Shown here: positions 7,113-14,769 of the stretch, in pieces
Layout of the letters: the number at the start of each line of letters is the position of its first letter
Numbering within the stretch: position 1 is the first letter of the stretch
Assembly: GCA_038231215.1 (NCBI GenBank)
Contig: JBBRLS010000056.1
Location: 1 to 25,342 of the forward strand
DNA length: 25,342 nucleotides
Source of the DNA: Schlegelella_A sp038231215
GTDB taxonomy: Bacteria; Pseudomonadota; Gammaproteobacteria; Burkholderiales; Burkholderiaceae_C
Reading direction: 5' to 3'
Made by a program: the position numbers and the translations under genes
The notes under the pieces: model-generated
What the model was told of the DNA's origin: nothing
The model's input: only the letters and a program-made list of their open reading frames with translations
Database searches by the model: none

Positions 7113-8507
7113 ATGACGACCTCGTACGACGCCATCGTGATCGGCAGCGGCCAGTCCGGACCCTCTCTCGCGGTGCGGCTGGCCGAGGCCGGCATGAAGA
7201 CCGTGCTGATCGAGCGCGAGCACCTCGGCGGTACCTGCGTCAACGACGGCTGCGTCCCGACCAAGACGCTGGTCGCCAGCGCGCGCACGGCGCACGTGGC
7301 ACGGCGCGCCGCCGACTACGGCGTCGTCATCGGCGGCCCCGTCGGCGTCGACATGAAGGCGGTGAAGGCGCGCAAGGACCGTGTCGTCGCGCACTCGATC
7401 GAAGGGCTGTCGAAATGGATCGCCGGCACGGCGAACCTCACGCTGGTCTGGGGCCATGCCCGCTTCACCGGCCCGAATGCGGTCGAAGTGAACGGCGAGA
7501 TCCTCGAGGCGCCGAAGATCTTCATCAACGTCGGTTGCCGCGCCGTGCTGCCGACGTGGCACGGCATCGCCGACGTGCCGGTGCTGACCAACACCTCGAT
7601 GATGGCCATCGACACGCTGCCCGAGCACCTGATCGTCGCCGGCGGCAGCTACATCGGCCTCGAGTTCGCGCAGATGTACCGGCGCTTCGGCGCCCGCGTC
7701 ACGGTCGTGGAATACGGCGACCGGCTGATCGCCCGCGAGGACCGCGAGGTCTCGCGCGAGGTGCAGGCGATCCTGGAGCGCGAGGGCATCAGCTTCCATT
7801 TCTCGGTGCAGAGCGCGAAGGTGAGGAAGGGCGACGGCGGCAAGGGCGTGCGCGTCGCCCTCAACGCCGGCGGCACCGCGCACGAGCTCGAAGGCAGCCA
7901 CCTGCTCGCCGCCGTCGGCCGGCGCCCGAACACCGACGACCTCGGCCTCGACAAGGCCGGCATCCAGACCGACGCGCGCGGCTTCATCGCCGTCGACGAC
8001 GAGCTGCGCACCAGCGTGCCCGGCGTCTGGGCGCTCGGCGACGTCAATGGCAAGGGTGCCTTCACGCACACTTCGTACAACGACTACCAGATCGTCGCAG
8101 CCAACCTGCTCGAAGGCGGCAAGCGCCGCGTCAGCGAGCGCATCACCGCCTACGCGCTCTTCATCGATCCGCCACTCGGCCGGGTCGGCATGAGCGAGGC
8201 CGAAGTGCGGGCGCGCGGCAAGCCGGCCCTGGTCGGCGTCATGCCGATGACGCGCGTCGGCCGCGCCAGGGAGCGCGGCGAGACGCAGGGCTTCATGAAG
8301 GTCCTCGTCGACGCCGAGAGCGAGCGCATCCTCGGCGCGTCGCTGCTCTGCATCGAAGGCGACGAGGTCGTGCACTCGCTGCTCGACGTGATGGCCGCGG
8401 ATGCGTCGTACAAGGTGATCGAGCGCGCCGTGCACATCCATCCGACCGTGAGCGAGCTGATCCCGACGCTGCTCGGCAGCTTGACGCCACTGTCCGCCGC
8501 GCCTTGA
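7113..8507 (+). CDS. FAD-dependent pyridine nucleotide-disulfide oxidoreductase, mercuric-reductase-like
   Basis: A 464-residue class I flavin disulfide reductase. Residues 6-16 (DAIVIGSGQSG) bind FAD; the redox pair is GGTCVNDGCVPTK (Cys42 and Cys47). A second nucleotide fold (IVAGGSYIGLEFAQMYRRFG) binds NAD(P)H, and the second FAD contact is VWALGDVNGKG. The C-terminal dimerisation domain ends HIHPTVSELIPT, giving the His-Pro-x-x-Glu acid/base pair. The N-terminal heavy-metal domain and the C-terminal vicinal cysteines of true MerA are absent, so it is better called mercuric-reductase-like, of the group often annotated as FAD-containing oxidoreductase. AAGGAGA lies before the ATG. Being downstream of two exported proteins of the cupin and DUF302 types, it may form an operon with them. 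Confidence 0.92.
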   Translation: MTTSYDAIVIGSGQSGPSLAVRLAEAGMKTVLIEREHLGGTCVNDGCVPTKTLVASARTAHVARRAADYGVVIGGPVGVDMKAVKARKDRVVAHSIEGLSKWIAGTANLTLVWGHARFTGPNAVEVNGEILEAPKIFINVGCRAVLPTWHGIADVPVLTNTSMMAIDTLPEHLIVAGGSYIGLEFAQMYRRFGARVTVVEYGDRLIAREDREVSREVQAILEREGISFHFSVQSAKVRKGDGGKGVRVALNAGGTAHELEGSHLLAAVGRRPNTDDLGLDKAGIQTDARGFIAVDDELRTSVPGVWALGDVNGKGAFTHTSYNDYQIVAANLLEGGKRRVSERITAYALFIDPPLGRVGMSEAEVRARGKPALVGVMPMTRVGRARERGETQGFMKVLVDAESERILGASLLCIEGDEVVHSLLDVMAADASYKVIERAVHIHPTVSELIPTLLGSLTPLSAAP

Positions 8508-8565
8508 CACAGACTGACGACGGCGTGAGACGGCCCGGACCGCATGGATGCGGCAAGATGCGGCG

Positions 8566-9240
8566 ATGCTCGCGCCCCCCGAAGACCTCGGCCGCATCGC
8601 CGCCCTCACCCTCGCCCACTACAGCGAGCGGGCCGAGGACTTCTGGCAAGGCACGCGCGACCACGACGTGGCGCAGAACGTCGCCGCGCTGCTGCGTCAT
8701 CTCGAAGGACCGGGACCGTTCGCCATCCTCGACCTCGGCTGCGGCCCCGGCCGCGACCTGAAGACCTTTGCAGGGCTCGGCCACGAAGCGGTCGGCCTCG
8801 AAGGCTCTGTGCCTTTCGCGGCGATGGCGCGGGCGCACAGCGGCTGCACGGTGTGGGAGCAGAACCTGCTCGCCATGGACCTGCAGCATTCGCGCTTCGA
8901 CGGCGTCTTCGCCAATGCCGTGCTGTTCCACGTGCCGAGCGCCGAGTTGCCGCGTGTGCTCGGCGACCTGCACACGACGCTCAAGCCGGGCGGCGTTCTG
9001 TTCAGCTCCAACCCGCGCGGCGAAGGACAGGAAGGCTGGAACGGCGATCGCTACGGCACCTATCACGATCTGCCGTCGTGGCGCGCTTTCCTGGTTGCGG
9101 CAGGCTTCGTCGAGCTGGAGCACTACTACCGGCCAGAGGGCCTGCCGCGCGAGCAGCAGGCGTGGCTGGCGAGCGTCTGGCGCAGGGGTGAGGATCAGGG
9201 CGCGCTGATTCGCGTCACGCCGCCGCGCGTCAACACGTAG
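8566..9240 (+). CDS. Class I SAM-dependent methyltransferase
   Basis: A 224-residue protein. Motif I, ILDLGCGPGRDL, is at residues 54-65; the acidic end of the next strand appears as AVGLEGSVPF, and FDGVFANAVLFHVPSAELP is motif II with its following helix. LKPGGVLFSSNPRGEG is motif III. This is the Methyltransf-11/25 pattern of small-molecule methyltransferases; the substrate is unknown. The ATG at 8566 was chosen because the similarity begins at once after it; an ATG at 8548 in the same frame is equally possible, and neither has a strong ribosome site. The last 46 bases overlap, in opposite direction, the end of the sugar dehydrogenase gene. Confidence 0.88.
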   Translation: MLAPPEDLGRIAALTLAHYSERAEDFWQGTRDHDVAQNVAALLRHLEGPGPFAILDLGCGPGRDLKTFAGLGHEAVGLEGSVPFAAMARAHSGCTVWEQNLLAMDLQHSRFDGVFANAVLFHVPSAELPRVLGDLHTTLKPGGVLFSSNPRGEGQEGWNGDRYGTYHDLPSWRAFLVAAGFVELEHYYRPEGLPREQQAWLASVWRRGEDQGALIRVTPPRVNT

Positions 9241-10637
9241 ACCGCGCCGTCGCTGCCGACGAGCAGGTCGACCGGCGAGCCCGACAGGCTGGCGAACGCA
9301 TAGGCGGCGTTGCCGTTGGCCATGTCGATGCGGCCGACGAACTGGCTCACGAAGTCGGCGAAGTAGTACTGGTCGCGGTAGCCGGCCGGAAACGCACCGC
9401 TCGCCGGATAGAAGTCGCCGCCGGCGATCGCGAAGCCCTTGAAGAATCCGCCCGGGCCCGAGCCGGGCGGGGTCGCGTCGCTGTGCTTGTAGGTGAAGAG
9501 CGGGCCCGTGATGCCCGCAGTGACGTTGTCCGGACCCTCCGATGCAGGCCAGCCGTAGTTGGCGCCGGCCGCGCCAAGGTCGACCTCCTCCCAGGTGTTC
9601 TGGCCGACGTCGTTGATGTGGATGCGCCCGGTGCCGGGCTGCACCGCGAAGGTGAAGGGGTTGCGCAGGCCGTAGGCCCAGATTGCGCGCGCCAGGCCGC
9701 TCTGCGTCGCGAAGAACGGGTTGTCGCTGGGGATCGAGCCGTCGGCGTTGAAGCGCAGGAGCTTGCCGAAGGGCAGGCTCAGGTCCTGCGCCTGCAGCGG
9801 GTTGGCGTTCTCGCCGACGCCGACGTAGAGCTTGCCGTCGATGCCGAAGTGCATGCCGCCGCCGTTATGGTTGGTGGCGCTCGACAGGTTCGGCAGATCG
9901 ACCAGCGTCAGCTCGCTGCCAGCGGCCATCACGTCGCCGTTCGCGGTGAGGCGGCTGATGCGGTTGTGCGAGCCACCGGTGGTGCGCGTCGAGTGGATGT
10001 AGACGAAGCCGTTGCTCGCGAAGGCCGGGTCGAGCGTCACGCCGATCAGGCCGCGCTCGCCGGTCGAGTCGACGGCGAAGCTGGCGAACGGCGTGGCGAG
10101 CAGCACGCCGTTCTTGATCACGCGCAGGGCGCCGCCCTGCTCGGCGACGAAGAGGCGCCCGTCGGGCGCCTGCGCGAAGGCGGTGGCGCTGTTCAGGCCG
10201 GTGACCCAGCTCTCGTTGCGCGTGAAGCCGCTCGGCTGCGTGACGTTGCCGCCGAACTGGACCAGCGCCGTCGACCAGCTCGACGGATTGCCGGCCGCGT
10301 CGGTGGCGCGCGCACGCAAGACGTGCTGGCCCGATGGATAGGCGCTGGTGTCGAGGCTGGCGCTGTAGGGCGCGCTCGTGTCGGCACTGCCGATGAGCAC
10401 GCCGTCGATCTGGAACTCGACGCTCGCCACGCCGACGTTGTCGGCTGCGGTGGCGCTGAGCGCGATGGTGCCGGTGAGGCTGGACGCCAGCGCCGCAGGC
10501 GCAGTCAGCGTGGCCGTGGGTGCGGTGGTGTCGACCCCGGGCGGCGGCGAAGAATAGCCACCACCGCCACCGCATCCAGCAAGCAGAGTCGCTCCGACCC
10601 AGAAGACCGCGCGACGACGGGGAATGAATCCGAACAT
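9195..10637 (-). CDS. Lipoprotein sugar dehydrogenase (PQQ/GSDH type) with N-terminal Ig-like domain
   Basis: A 480-residue protein. The signal peptide ends in the lipobox LLAGC followed by a poly-Gly stretch, so it should be a lipoprotein. Residues about 35-130 form a bacterial Ig-like domain (DTTAPTATLTAPAA, then DNVGVASVEFQIDG and RARATDAAGN). The rest is a six-bladed glucose/sorbosone dehydrogenase propeller: DGRLFVAEQGGALRVI, GERGLIGVTLDPAF, NHNGGGMHFGIDGKLYVGVG with the catalytic-type His, AYGLRNPFTFAVQ, NDVGQNTWEEVDL and NYGWPASEG. Family members oxidise sugars with PQQ or are related non-enzymatic proteins; which applies here is not certain. AAGGAA precedes the ATG at 10637. The frame is open far upstream (to 12074) but that part is a shadow of the nucleosidase and YbhB genes. 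It is divergent from the nucleosidase gene, with about 170 bases between them. Confidence 0.93.
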   Translation of the reverse strand: MFGFIPRRRAVFWVGATLLAGCGGGGGYSSPPPGVDTTAPTATLTAPAALASSLTGTIALSATAADNVGVASVEFQIDGVLIGSADTSAPYSASLDTSAYPSGQHVLRARATDAAGNPSSWSTALVQFGGNVTQPSGFTRNESWVTGLNSATAFAQAPDGRLFVAEQGGALRVIKNGVLLATPFASFAVDSTGERGLIGVTLDPAFASNGFVYIHSTRTTGGSHNRISRLTANGDVMAAGSELTLVDLPNLSSATNHNGGGMHFGIDGKLYVGVGENANPLQAQDLSLPFGKLLRFNADGSIPSDNPFFATQSGLARAIWAYGLRNPFTFAVQPGTGRIHINDVGQNTWEEVDLGAAGANYGWPASEGPDNVTAGITGPLFTYKHSDATPPGSGPGGFFKGFAIAGGDFYPASGAFPAGYRDQYYFADFVSQFVGRIDMANGNAAYAFASLSGSPVDLLVGSDGAVYVLTRGGVTRISAP

Positions 10638-10811
10638 GGTGATTTCCTTGCGAACGAGTCGACACGATCTTGCCCTGCGTTCCGCGAGCCCCTGTGACAA
10701 GAGGTAGTCGTGGCAATCGTGCGCGCCATCGGTGTCGGCATGCATCGCATGTCGACACCCGGCGCGCCGACAGACCCTAGACTGCACCATGCCTTCGAGC
10801 AACTCGGCGTC

Positions 10812-11594
10812 GTGAGCCGCATCGCCGTCGTCAGCGCGATGCGCCAGGAGCTCGCGGCCTTGCTGCACGAGATGCCCGACGAGGTGCCGGTCGTGCGCGC
10901 CGGCCGCGCCTTCCAGATCGGCCACCTCGACGGCCACGAAGTCGTCGCCGTGCTTTCGGGCGTCGGCAAGGTCGCGGCCGCGACGACGGCGACCTTGCTC
11001 GTGAGCGAGTTCGGCGTCGAGCGTGCGATCTTCACCGGCACCGCGGGCGGCCTGCACGAAAAAGCGCGCGTCGGCGACGTCGTCGTCGCCGACGCGCTGC
11101 TCCAGCACGACATGGACGCTTCGCCGCTCTTCCCGCGCTACGAGCTGCCCTTCTACGGCAAGGATCGCTTTGTCGCCGACGCCGCCATGTCGGCATCGCT
11201 CGTCAAGGCGGCCGGCGCGATCCTCGATGCGGCGATGCGGCGCCACGACGATGCGGCACACACAGGCCTCCATGCCAGGCTGCTCGGCGCCTTCGGCATC
11301 GCGTCGCCGCAAGTGCATTCGGGCCTCGTCGTCAGCGGCGATCGCTTCGTCTCCACCGCGGCCGAGAACGCCGACCTGCGCGCCCGCCTGCCCAGCGCAC
11401 TGGCGGTCGAGATGGAAGGGGCCGCGCTGGCCCAGGTGTGCCACGATTTCGCGATCCCGTTCGCCGTCGTGCGCACCGTCTCCGATCGCGCCGACGACGC
11501 CGCGCACGTCGACTTCATGCGCTTCGTCGACGACGTGGCGAGCCGCTACACGCTGCAGATCGTGCGCCGCTTCCTGCGCGATTTCGCCGTTTGA
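10812..11594 (+). CDS. mtnN: 5'-methylthioadenosine/S-adenosylhomocysteine nucleosidase
   Basis: A 260-residue protein with GTG start. It opens MSRIAVVSAMRQELAALL, with the catalytic-type Glu13, then LSGVGKVAAATTATLL and FTGTAGGLHEKARVGDVVVAD. GLVVSGDRFVS, AVEMEGAALAQVC (Glu202) and VVRTVSDRADD (Asp225) are the substrate and catalytic blocks of the family. The enzyme splits methylthioadenosine or S-adenosylhomocysteine into adenine and the thioribose sugar. It is about 30 residues longer than E. coli MtnN, from an insertion around residues 140-165. The GTG was chosen because it coincides with the family's first residues; ATG at 10749 in the same frame would add 21 residues without similarity. 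A TAGACT that could be a -10 box lies at 10778-10783. Confidence 0.92.
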   Translation: MSRIAVVSAMRQELAALLHEMPDEVPVVRAGRAFQIGHLDGHEVVAVLSGVGKVAAATTATLLVSEFGVERAIFTGTAGGLHEKARVGDVVVADALLQHDMDASPLFPRYELPFYGKDRFVADAAMSASLVKAAGAILDAAMRRHDDAAHTGLHARLLGAFGIASPQVHSGLVVSGDRFVSTAAENADLRARLPSALAVEMEGAALAQVCHDFAIPFAVVRTVSDRADDAAHVDFMRFVDDVASRYTLQIVRRFLRDFAV

Positions 11595-11651
11595 GGGGCG
11601 GCGACGGCGCGGGCTAACATCCTCGCTCCAACTACAGCGGAGACTGCTGCG

Positions 11652-12218
11652 ATGACATCGATTCTTCGTCCCCTGGTCGCGAGCGCTGCGCTGCTCGCGA
11701 CGGCGCTCGGCGCCGATGCCGCAGGCTTTGCCCTGAAGAGCCCGACCATCAAACCGGGCAGCATGCTGACCGATGCGCAGGTCTTCAGCGGCTTCGGCTG
11801 CACCGGCAAGAACGTCTCGCCGGCGCTCGAGTGGAGCGGCGCTCCGGCCGCGGCGAAGAGCTTCGCCGTCACCGTCTACGACCCCGACGCGCCCACCGGC
11901 TCGGGCTGGTGGCACTGGGTCGTCTACAACCTCCCGGCCGGCACGACGCAGTTGGCCGAAGGCGCGGGCACGGCCGACGGCAAGGCCTTGCCCGCGGGCA
12001 GCGCGCAAGGCCGGACCGACTTCGGCGCGCCCGGCTTCGGCGGCGCCTGCCCGCCGGCCGGCGACAAGCCGCACCGCTACATCTTCACCGTCTACGCCTT
12101 GAAGACCGACAAGCTCGACATCCCGGCCGACGCCACCGCCGCGCTGGTCGGCTTCATGATCACCGGCAACAAGATCGGCGAGGCGAGGTTCACGGCGATG
12201 TACGGGCGCAAGAAGTAA
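11652..12218 (+). CDS. YbhB/YbcL family Raf kinase inhibitor-like protein (PEBP)
   Basis: A 188-residue protein with signal sequence (residues 1-23, ending GADA). The mature part is the prokaryotic PEBP fold: NVSPALEWSGAP, then FAVTVYDPDAPTGSGWWHW, the ligand site VVYNLPAGTTQL, GRTDFGAPGFGGACPP and DKPHRYIFTVYALKT, ending with the family's GxxxAxFTAMYGR. The two cysteines (FGCTGK and GGACPP) probably pair in the periplasm. The function of bacterial PEBP proteins is poorly known; they bind small anionic ligands. A ribosome site GCGGAGA lies about ten bases upstream of the ATG, and TAACAT some 35 bases upstream could be its -10 box. Confidence 0.94.
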   Translation: MTSILRPLVASAALLATALGADAAGFALKSPTIKPGSMLTDAQVFSGFGCTGKNVSPALEWSGAPAAAKSFAVTVYDPDAPTGSGWWHWVVYNLPAGTTQLAEGAGTADGKALPAGSAQGRTDFGAPGFGGACPPAGDKPHRYIFTVYALKTDKLDIPADATAALVGFMITGNKIGEARFTAMYGRKK

Positions 12219-12232
12219 CGGCTCGCCGTGCT

Positions 12233-12251
12233 GCCTCGGCAGTCCCGAGGC
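12233..12251. terminator. Hairpin between convergent genes
   Basis: GCCTCGG and CCGAGGC form a perfect 7-bp stem around a 5-base loop, between the stops of the convergent YbhB gene and the outer-membrane protein gene. There is no T-run on either strand, so it could be a bidirectional but weak terminator, or serve mRNA ends. Confidence 0.45.
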
Positions 12252-12274
12252 GGCGCGAGAGAAACGCGGCTTCG

Positions 12275-14365
12275 CTACAGGAAGACGTCCTTGAATTGCA
12301 CGGACAGGAAGAAGGCGCCTGCAGACTCTTGCGGCAGTCGCTTCGGATTGGCCACGTAGCCGAACGTGAAATCGACGCTGTTGACGATGCTGACGCGCAG
12401 GCCGCCGCCGATACCGTAGCGCGTGCCAAGGCGCGAGCTTGCCGGCCCGAGGTGCGCCACGTCGAACATCAGGACCGGGCTGACCGAAACGAGATTGATG
12501 TCGTCGATGAAGGTGTTGATGGTCCGCTTCGCGTAGCCCATGTCGGCCTCGGCCTTGCGGATCGCCGATTCCTGATCGATCAGCGCGAACTCGTCCTCCA
12601 TGAACTTGCGCAGGGTCTGCAAGCGTGCCGAAGCGGCGGCGATCTCCAGGTCGGCGAGCTGGGCGTTCAAGACCTCGTCGCAGGCCCTGATCGCCTGGCC
12701 GAGACGATCCTTGCCCACCGACAGCAGCGAGCTCACTTCGTCGACCTGCCCGTCACCGTCTTGCGACGCGTCGTCGGTCTTGCGCTGCGCGGTGGTGATC
12801 GCCTGGTCGCACTTCTTGAAAAGGTCCGCAAACTGTCCCGGGCGCGCGCCCTGCGCACGGTCGACCGACGACTTGAGATCCAGGAGCGAGGCCTTGACAT
12901 CGCCGAGAGCGCCCAGTGCCCTCTTGAGATGCGGGTCGGCGGCGAGATAACCGACGCCGAAGAACGAGGTCGCTGAATTGATCTGCGCGTCGACCAGCGC
13001 GTGAAAGTCCGGATCGGAAGACAGCTCGATCGGGACCAGCGGCCTACGCCAGACGGGGAGCGACGCCGTCATGTTGTAGGCGACGAAGCGGCGGCCGCCG
13101 GGTCCTTCGGCGCTGCGGTCGAGCAGATTGGCGCCGATGCTGCGAACGACCGGATTGGCTCGGATCTGCCAGTTGTCGCCCGAAATGAATGGCTCCTCGC
13201 GATTGCCGCCGAAGAACCGCGTGCCGACCGCAACCTTGCCGGGCACCTGAAGCAGGCCCGCATTGAGGCGCGACTCGATCGTCAATTGCCGGTGATCGCC
13301 GACCCGCACCGACAGCTCATGGCCGAGATCGACGACGTGCTTGATCCAGTCGACGCGCTGCGGGTGCCCGACCGAGCCGGCTTCCACACCGTAGGAGGCG
13401 GACACGACATTTCTTTTCAGCGTCGTCGTCGTCCCTGCGTAGACCTTGATCGATCCGTAGCCGGCACGGGCGACGCTGTCGGGCGGCAGGTCGGCGCCCT
13501 GAAAGTCGCTGGCCCGCCTTCCGCCTTCGACCATGGCGCCAAATCGCACGGGCAAGTTCCACGGGTCGAGCGGCCGGGTGAGCGCCGAGAGCCGAGCCGC
13601 GAAGCGATCCTGTCGCAGCTTCGCGCCGTCGGTCGGCGCGGACGCGTTCAGGTAGTCGATCTGCCAGTCGGCATGGGCCAGCCAACGGCCAGTCGCGTCG
13701 CTGAAGCCACTTGCGGTCAGCGAGAAGTCGTGCGTCGTCGCGGAAGCGTTCCCTTCGGCGACGAGGGCGTCGACGGGTCCGGACGAGCCACCGGCAGGCC
13801 GCAGATATTGCGCCCGCGCCCCCGCGAAGGCGTGCTCGGAGCGGCCGTAGCCGCCGCTCGGTGCGATACGCAGGCGCCCGGGCGCGGCATCGGCGCCGGC
13901 GACGCGTTCGGGTGCCGTCTTTTCGCTGCGGTGCGATTCGATCGTGCCGCTCAGCAGCGGAGCGATGCGGGATGTCAGCGCAAGGAATTCGAGGTCCAGT
14001 TGCTTGTCTGCCGAACAGTTCGTGACCGACACGACGATCATCGAAACCTTGATGCGCTGCTCGCTGTCGTCGCCGGCGAAGTTGACGCGATCGAGAGCGT
14101 CCTTCGCGGCGTCGACGTCGGCCCTTCGATAGGGCTGCCCTCGCATGCCGGCAAGGCGGTGGTCGACGGCGCCGAGGCCGGCGCTTACCCATGGCAGGAA
14201 GGAAAACGGACTGAACGCGCGTGCACTGCGCACCGTGTAGCCCGCCGCTTCGAAGTTGGTGTCGGACGGACACCGGTTGCCGGCGAGCACCGCAAGGTCT
14301 TCGGCTCGCGCCGACCACGCCAGCACAAACGCCAGAGCGCCTGCCAGCGTGCGCGTCGCTTTCAC
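12275..14365 (-). CDS. Probable Omp85-like outer-membrane beta-barrel protein with helical insertion
   Basis: A 696-residue protein with GTG start and signal peptide (residues 1-21, ending SARA). Residues about 25-150 look like a POTRA-like domain with a Cys pair (NRCPSD and TNCSAD). From about 165 the sequence alternates polar and hydrophobic residues as in a barrel, with VGTRFFGGNREEPFISGDNW resembling the conserved loop-6 region of BamA/FhaC proteins and NMTASLPVWRRPLVPIEL resembling a D15 strand. At about 475-605 lies a long, charged, helical stretch (for example RLQTLRKFMEDEFALIDQES). Barrel strands resume at 611 (VSPVLMFDVAHLG, YGIGGGLRVSIV), and the chain ends VQFKDVFL, like an outer-membrane C-terminus. 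The GTG lies 4 bases after the preceding gene's stop, suggesting coupled translation. The Omp85 assignment is an inference from motifs; a different barrel type remains possible. Confidence 0.72.
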   Translation of the reverse strand: MKATRTLAGALAFVLAWSARAEDLAVLAGNRCPSDTNFEAAGYTVRSARAFSPFSFLPWVSAGLGAVDHRLAGMRGQPYRRADVDAAKDALDRVNFAGDDSEQRIKVSMIVVSVTNCSADKQLDLEFLALTSRIAPLLSGTIESHRSEKTAPERVAGADAAPGRLRIAPSGGYGRSEHAFAGARAQYLRPAGGSSGPVDALVAEGNASATTHDFSLTASGFSDATGRWLAHADWQIDYLNASAPTDGAKLRQDRFAARLSALTRPLDPWNLPVRFGAMVEGGRRASDFQGADLPPDSVARAGYGSIKVYAGTTTTLKRNVVSASYGVEAGSVGHPQRVDWIKHVVDLGHELSVRVGDHRQLTIESRLNAGLLQVPGKVAVGTRFFGGNREEPFISGDNWQIRANPVVRSIGANLLDRSAEGPGGRRFVAYNMTASLPVWRRPLVPIELSSDPDFHALVDAQINSATSFFGVGYLAADPHLKRALGALGDVKASLLDLKSSVDRAQGARPGQFADLFKKCDQAITTAQRKTDDASQDGDGQVDEVSSLLSVGKDRLGQAIRACDEVLNAQLADLEIAAASARLQTLRKFMEDEFALIDQESAIRKAEADMGYAKRTINTFIDDINLVSVSPVLMFDVAHLGPASSRLGTRYGIGGGLRVSIVNSVDFTFGYVANPKRLPQESAGAFFLSVQFKDVFL

Positions 14366-14369
14366 CGCG

Positions 14370-14747
14370 TCACTTCTTCTTGAGCGATTCCTGGATCGTG
14401 TCGGCGGCCTCGGACTGTTCGATCTCGCCGTTGGCGGCGGCCTTGGCGTCGCTCGCCGCCGACCCGAGCGCGTGCGCCACTTGCGGTGGGGTGAGCCCGT
14501 TCTTGGCCGCCGTCTCCGCCTTGTTCTGAAGGACGGTTTCGACGTCGACATCCAGATCGACGAGGGCATCGCCGTAGGCGTCGGTCTTCTTGTCCCGCTC
14601 GAAGAGCTGGAAGTTGATCTTCCAGCTGACCTTGTCGCCGTCGGTGTCCTTCTCGAGGCCGAAGATGACCCGGCGCAGGCCGTTCTTCGCGTTCAGCTCG
14701 ATCTTGACCTTGATGGCAACGATGACGTGATTTCTTCCGGAAGCCAT
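14370..14747 (-). CDS. Hypothetical protein (125 aa) in the lysozyme operon
   Basis: A 125-residue soluble-looking protein without signal peptide. The first half is beta-rich (HVIVAIKVKIELNAK, RRVIFGLEKD, VSWKINFQLFERD); the second half is helical, with Ala, Lys and Glu (AAKNGLTPPQVAHALGSAA) and a lysine-rich tail. I do not recognise a family. AGGAG lies about seven bases before the ATG. It is third in a four-gene minus-strand operon, 22 bases after the inner-membrane protein gene and 4 bases before the outer-membrane protein gene, so it should work with those two. Confidence 0.85.
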   Translation of the reverse strand: MASGRNHVIVAIKVKIELNAKNGLRRVIFGLEKDTDGDKVSWKINFQLFERDKKTDAYGDALVDLDVDVETVLQNKAETAAKNGLTPPQVAHALGSAASDAKAAANGEIEQSEAADTIQESLKKK

Positions 14748-14769
14748 GACGCTCTCCTGTGTCGGTCGC

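Noticed and set aside
5922..8609. 895-aa minus-strand open frame
   Set aside because: It lies opposite the cupin, DUF302 and flavoprotein genes, all with clear family motifs; its His/Asp/Arg-rich sequence has none.
10752..10783. TCGACA and TAGACT as a sigma-70 promoter for the nucleosidase gene
   Set aside because: The spacing is 20 bases, too long for a good promoter; only the -10-like box was kept as a remark.
10638..12074. N-terminal extension of the sugar dehydrogenase frame
   Set aside because: The 479 extra codons run antisense to the nucleosidase and YbhB genes; lipoprotein signal and ribosome site fix the start at 10637.
13001..14383. 460-aa plus-strand open frame
   Set aside because: Antisense shadow of the outer-membrane barrel gene.
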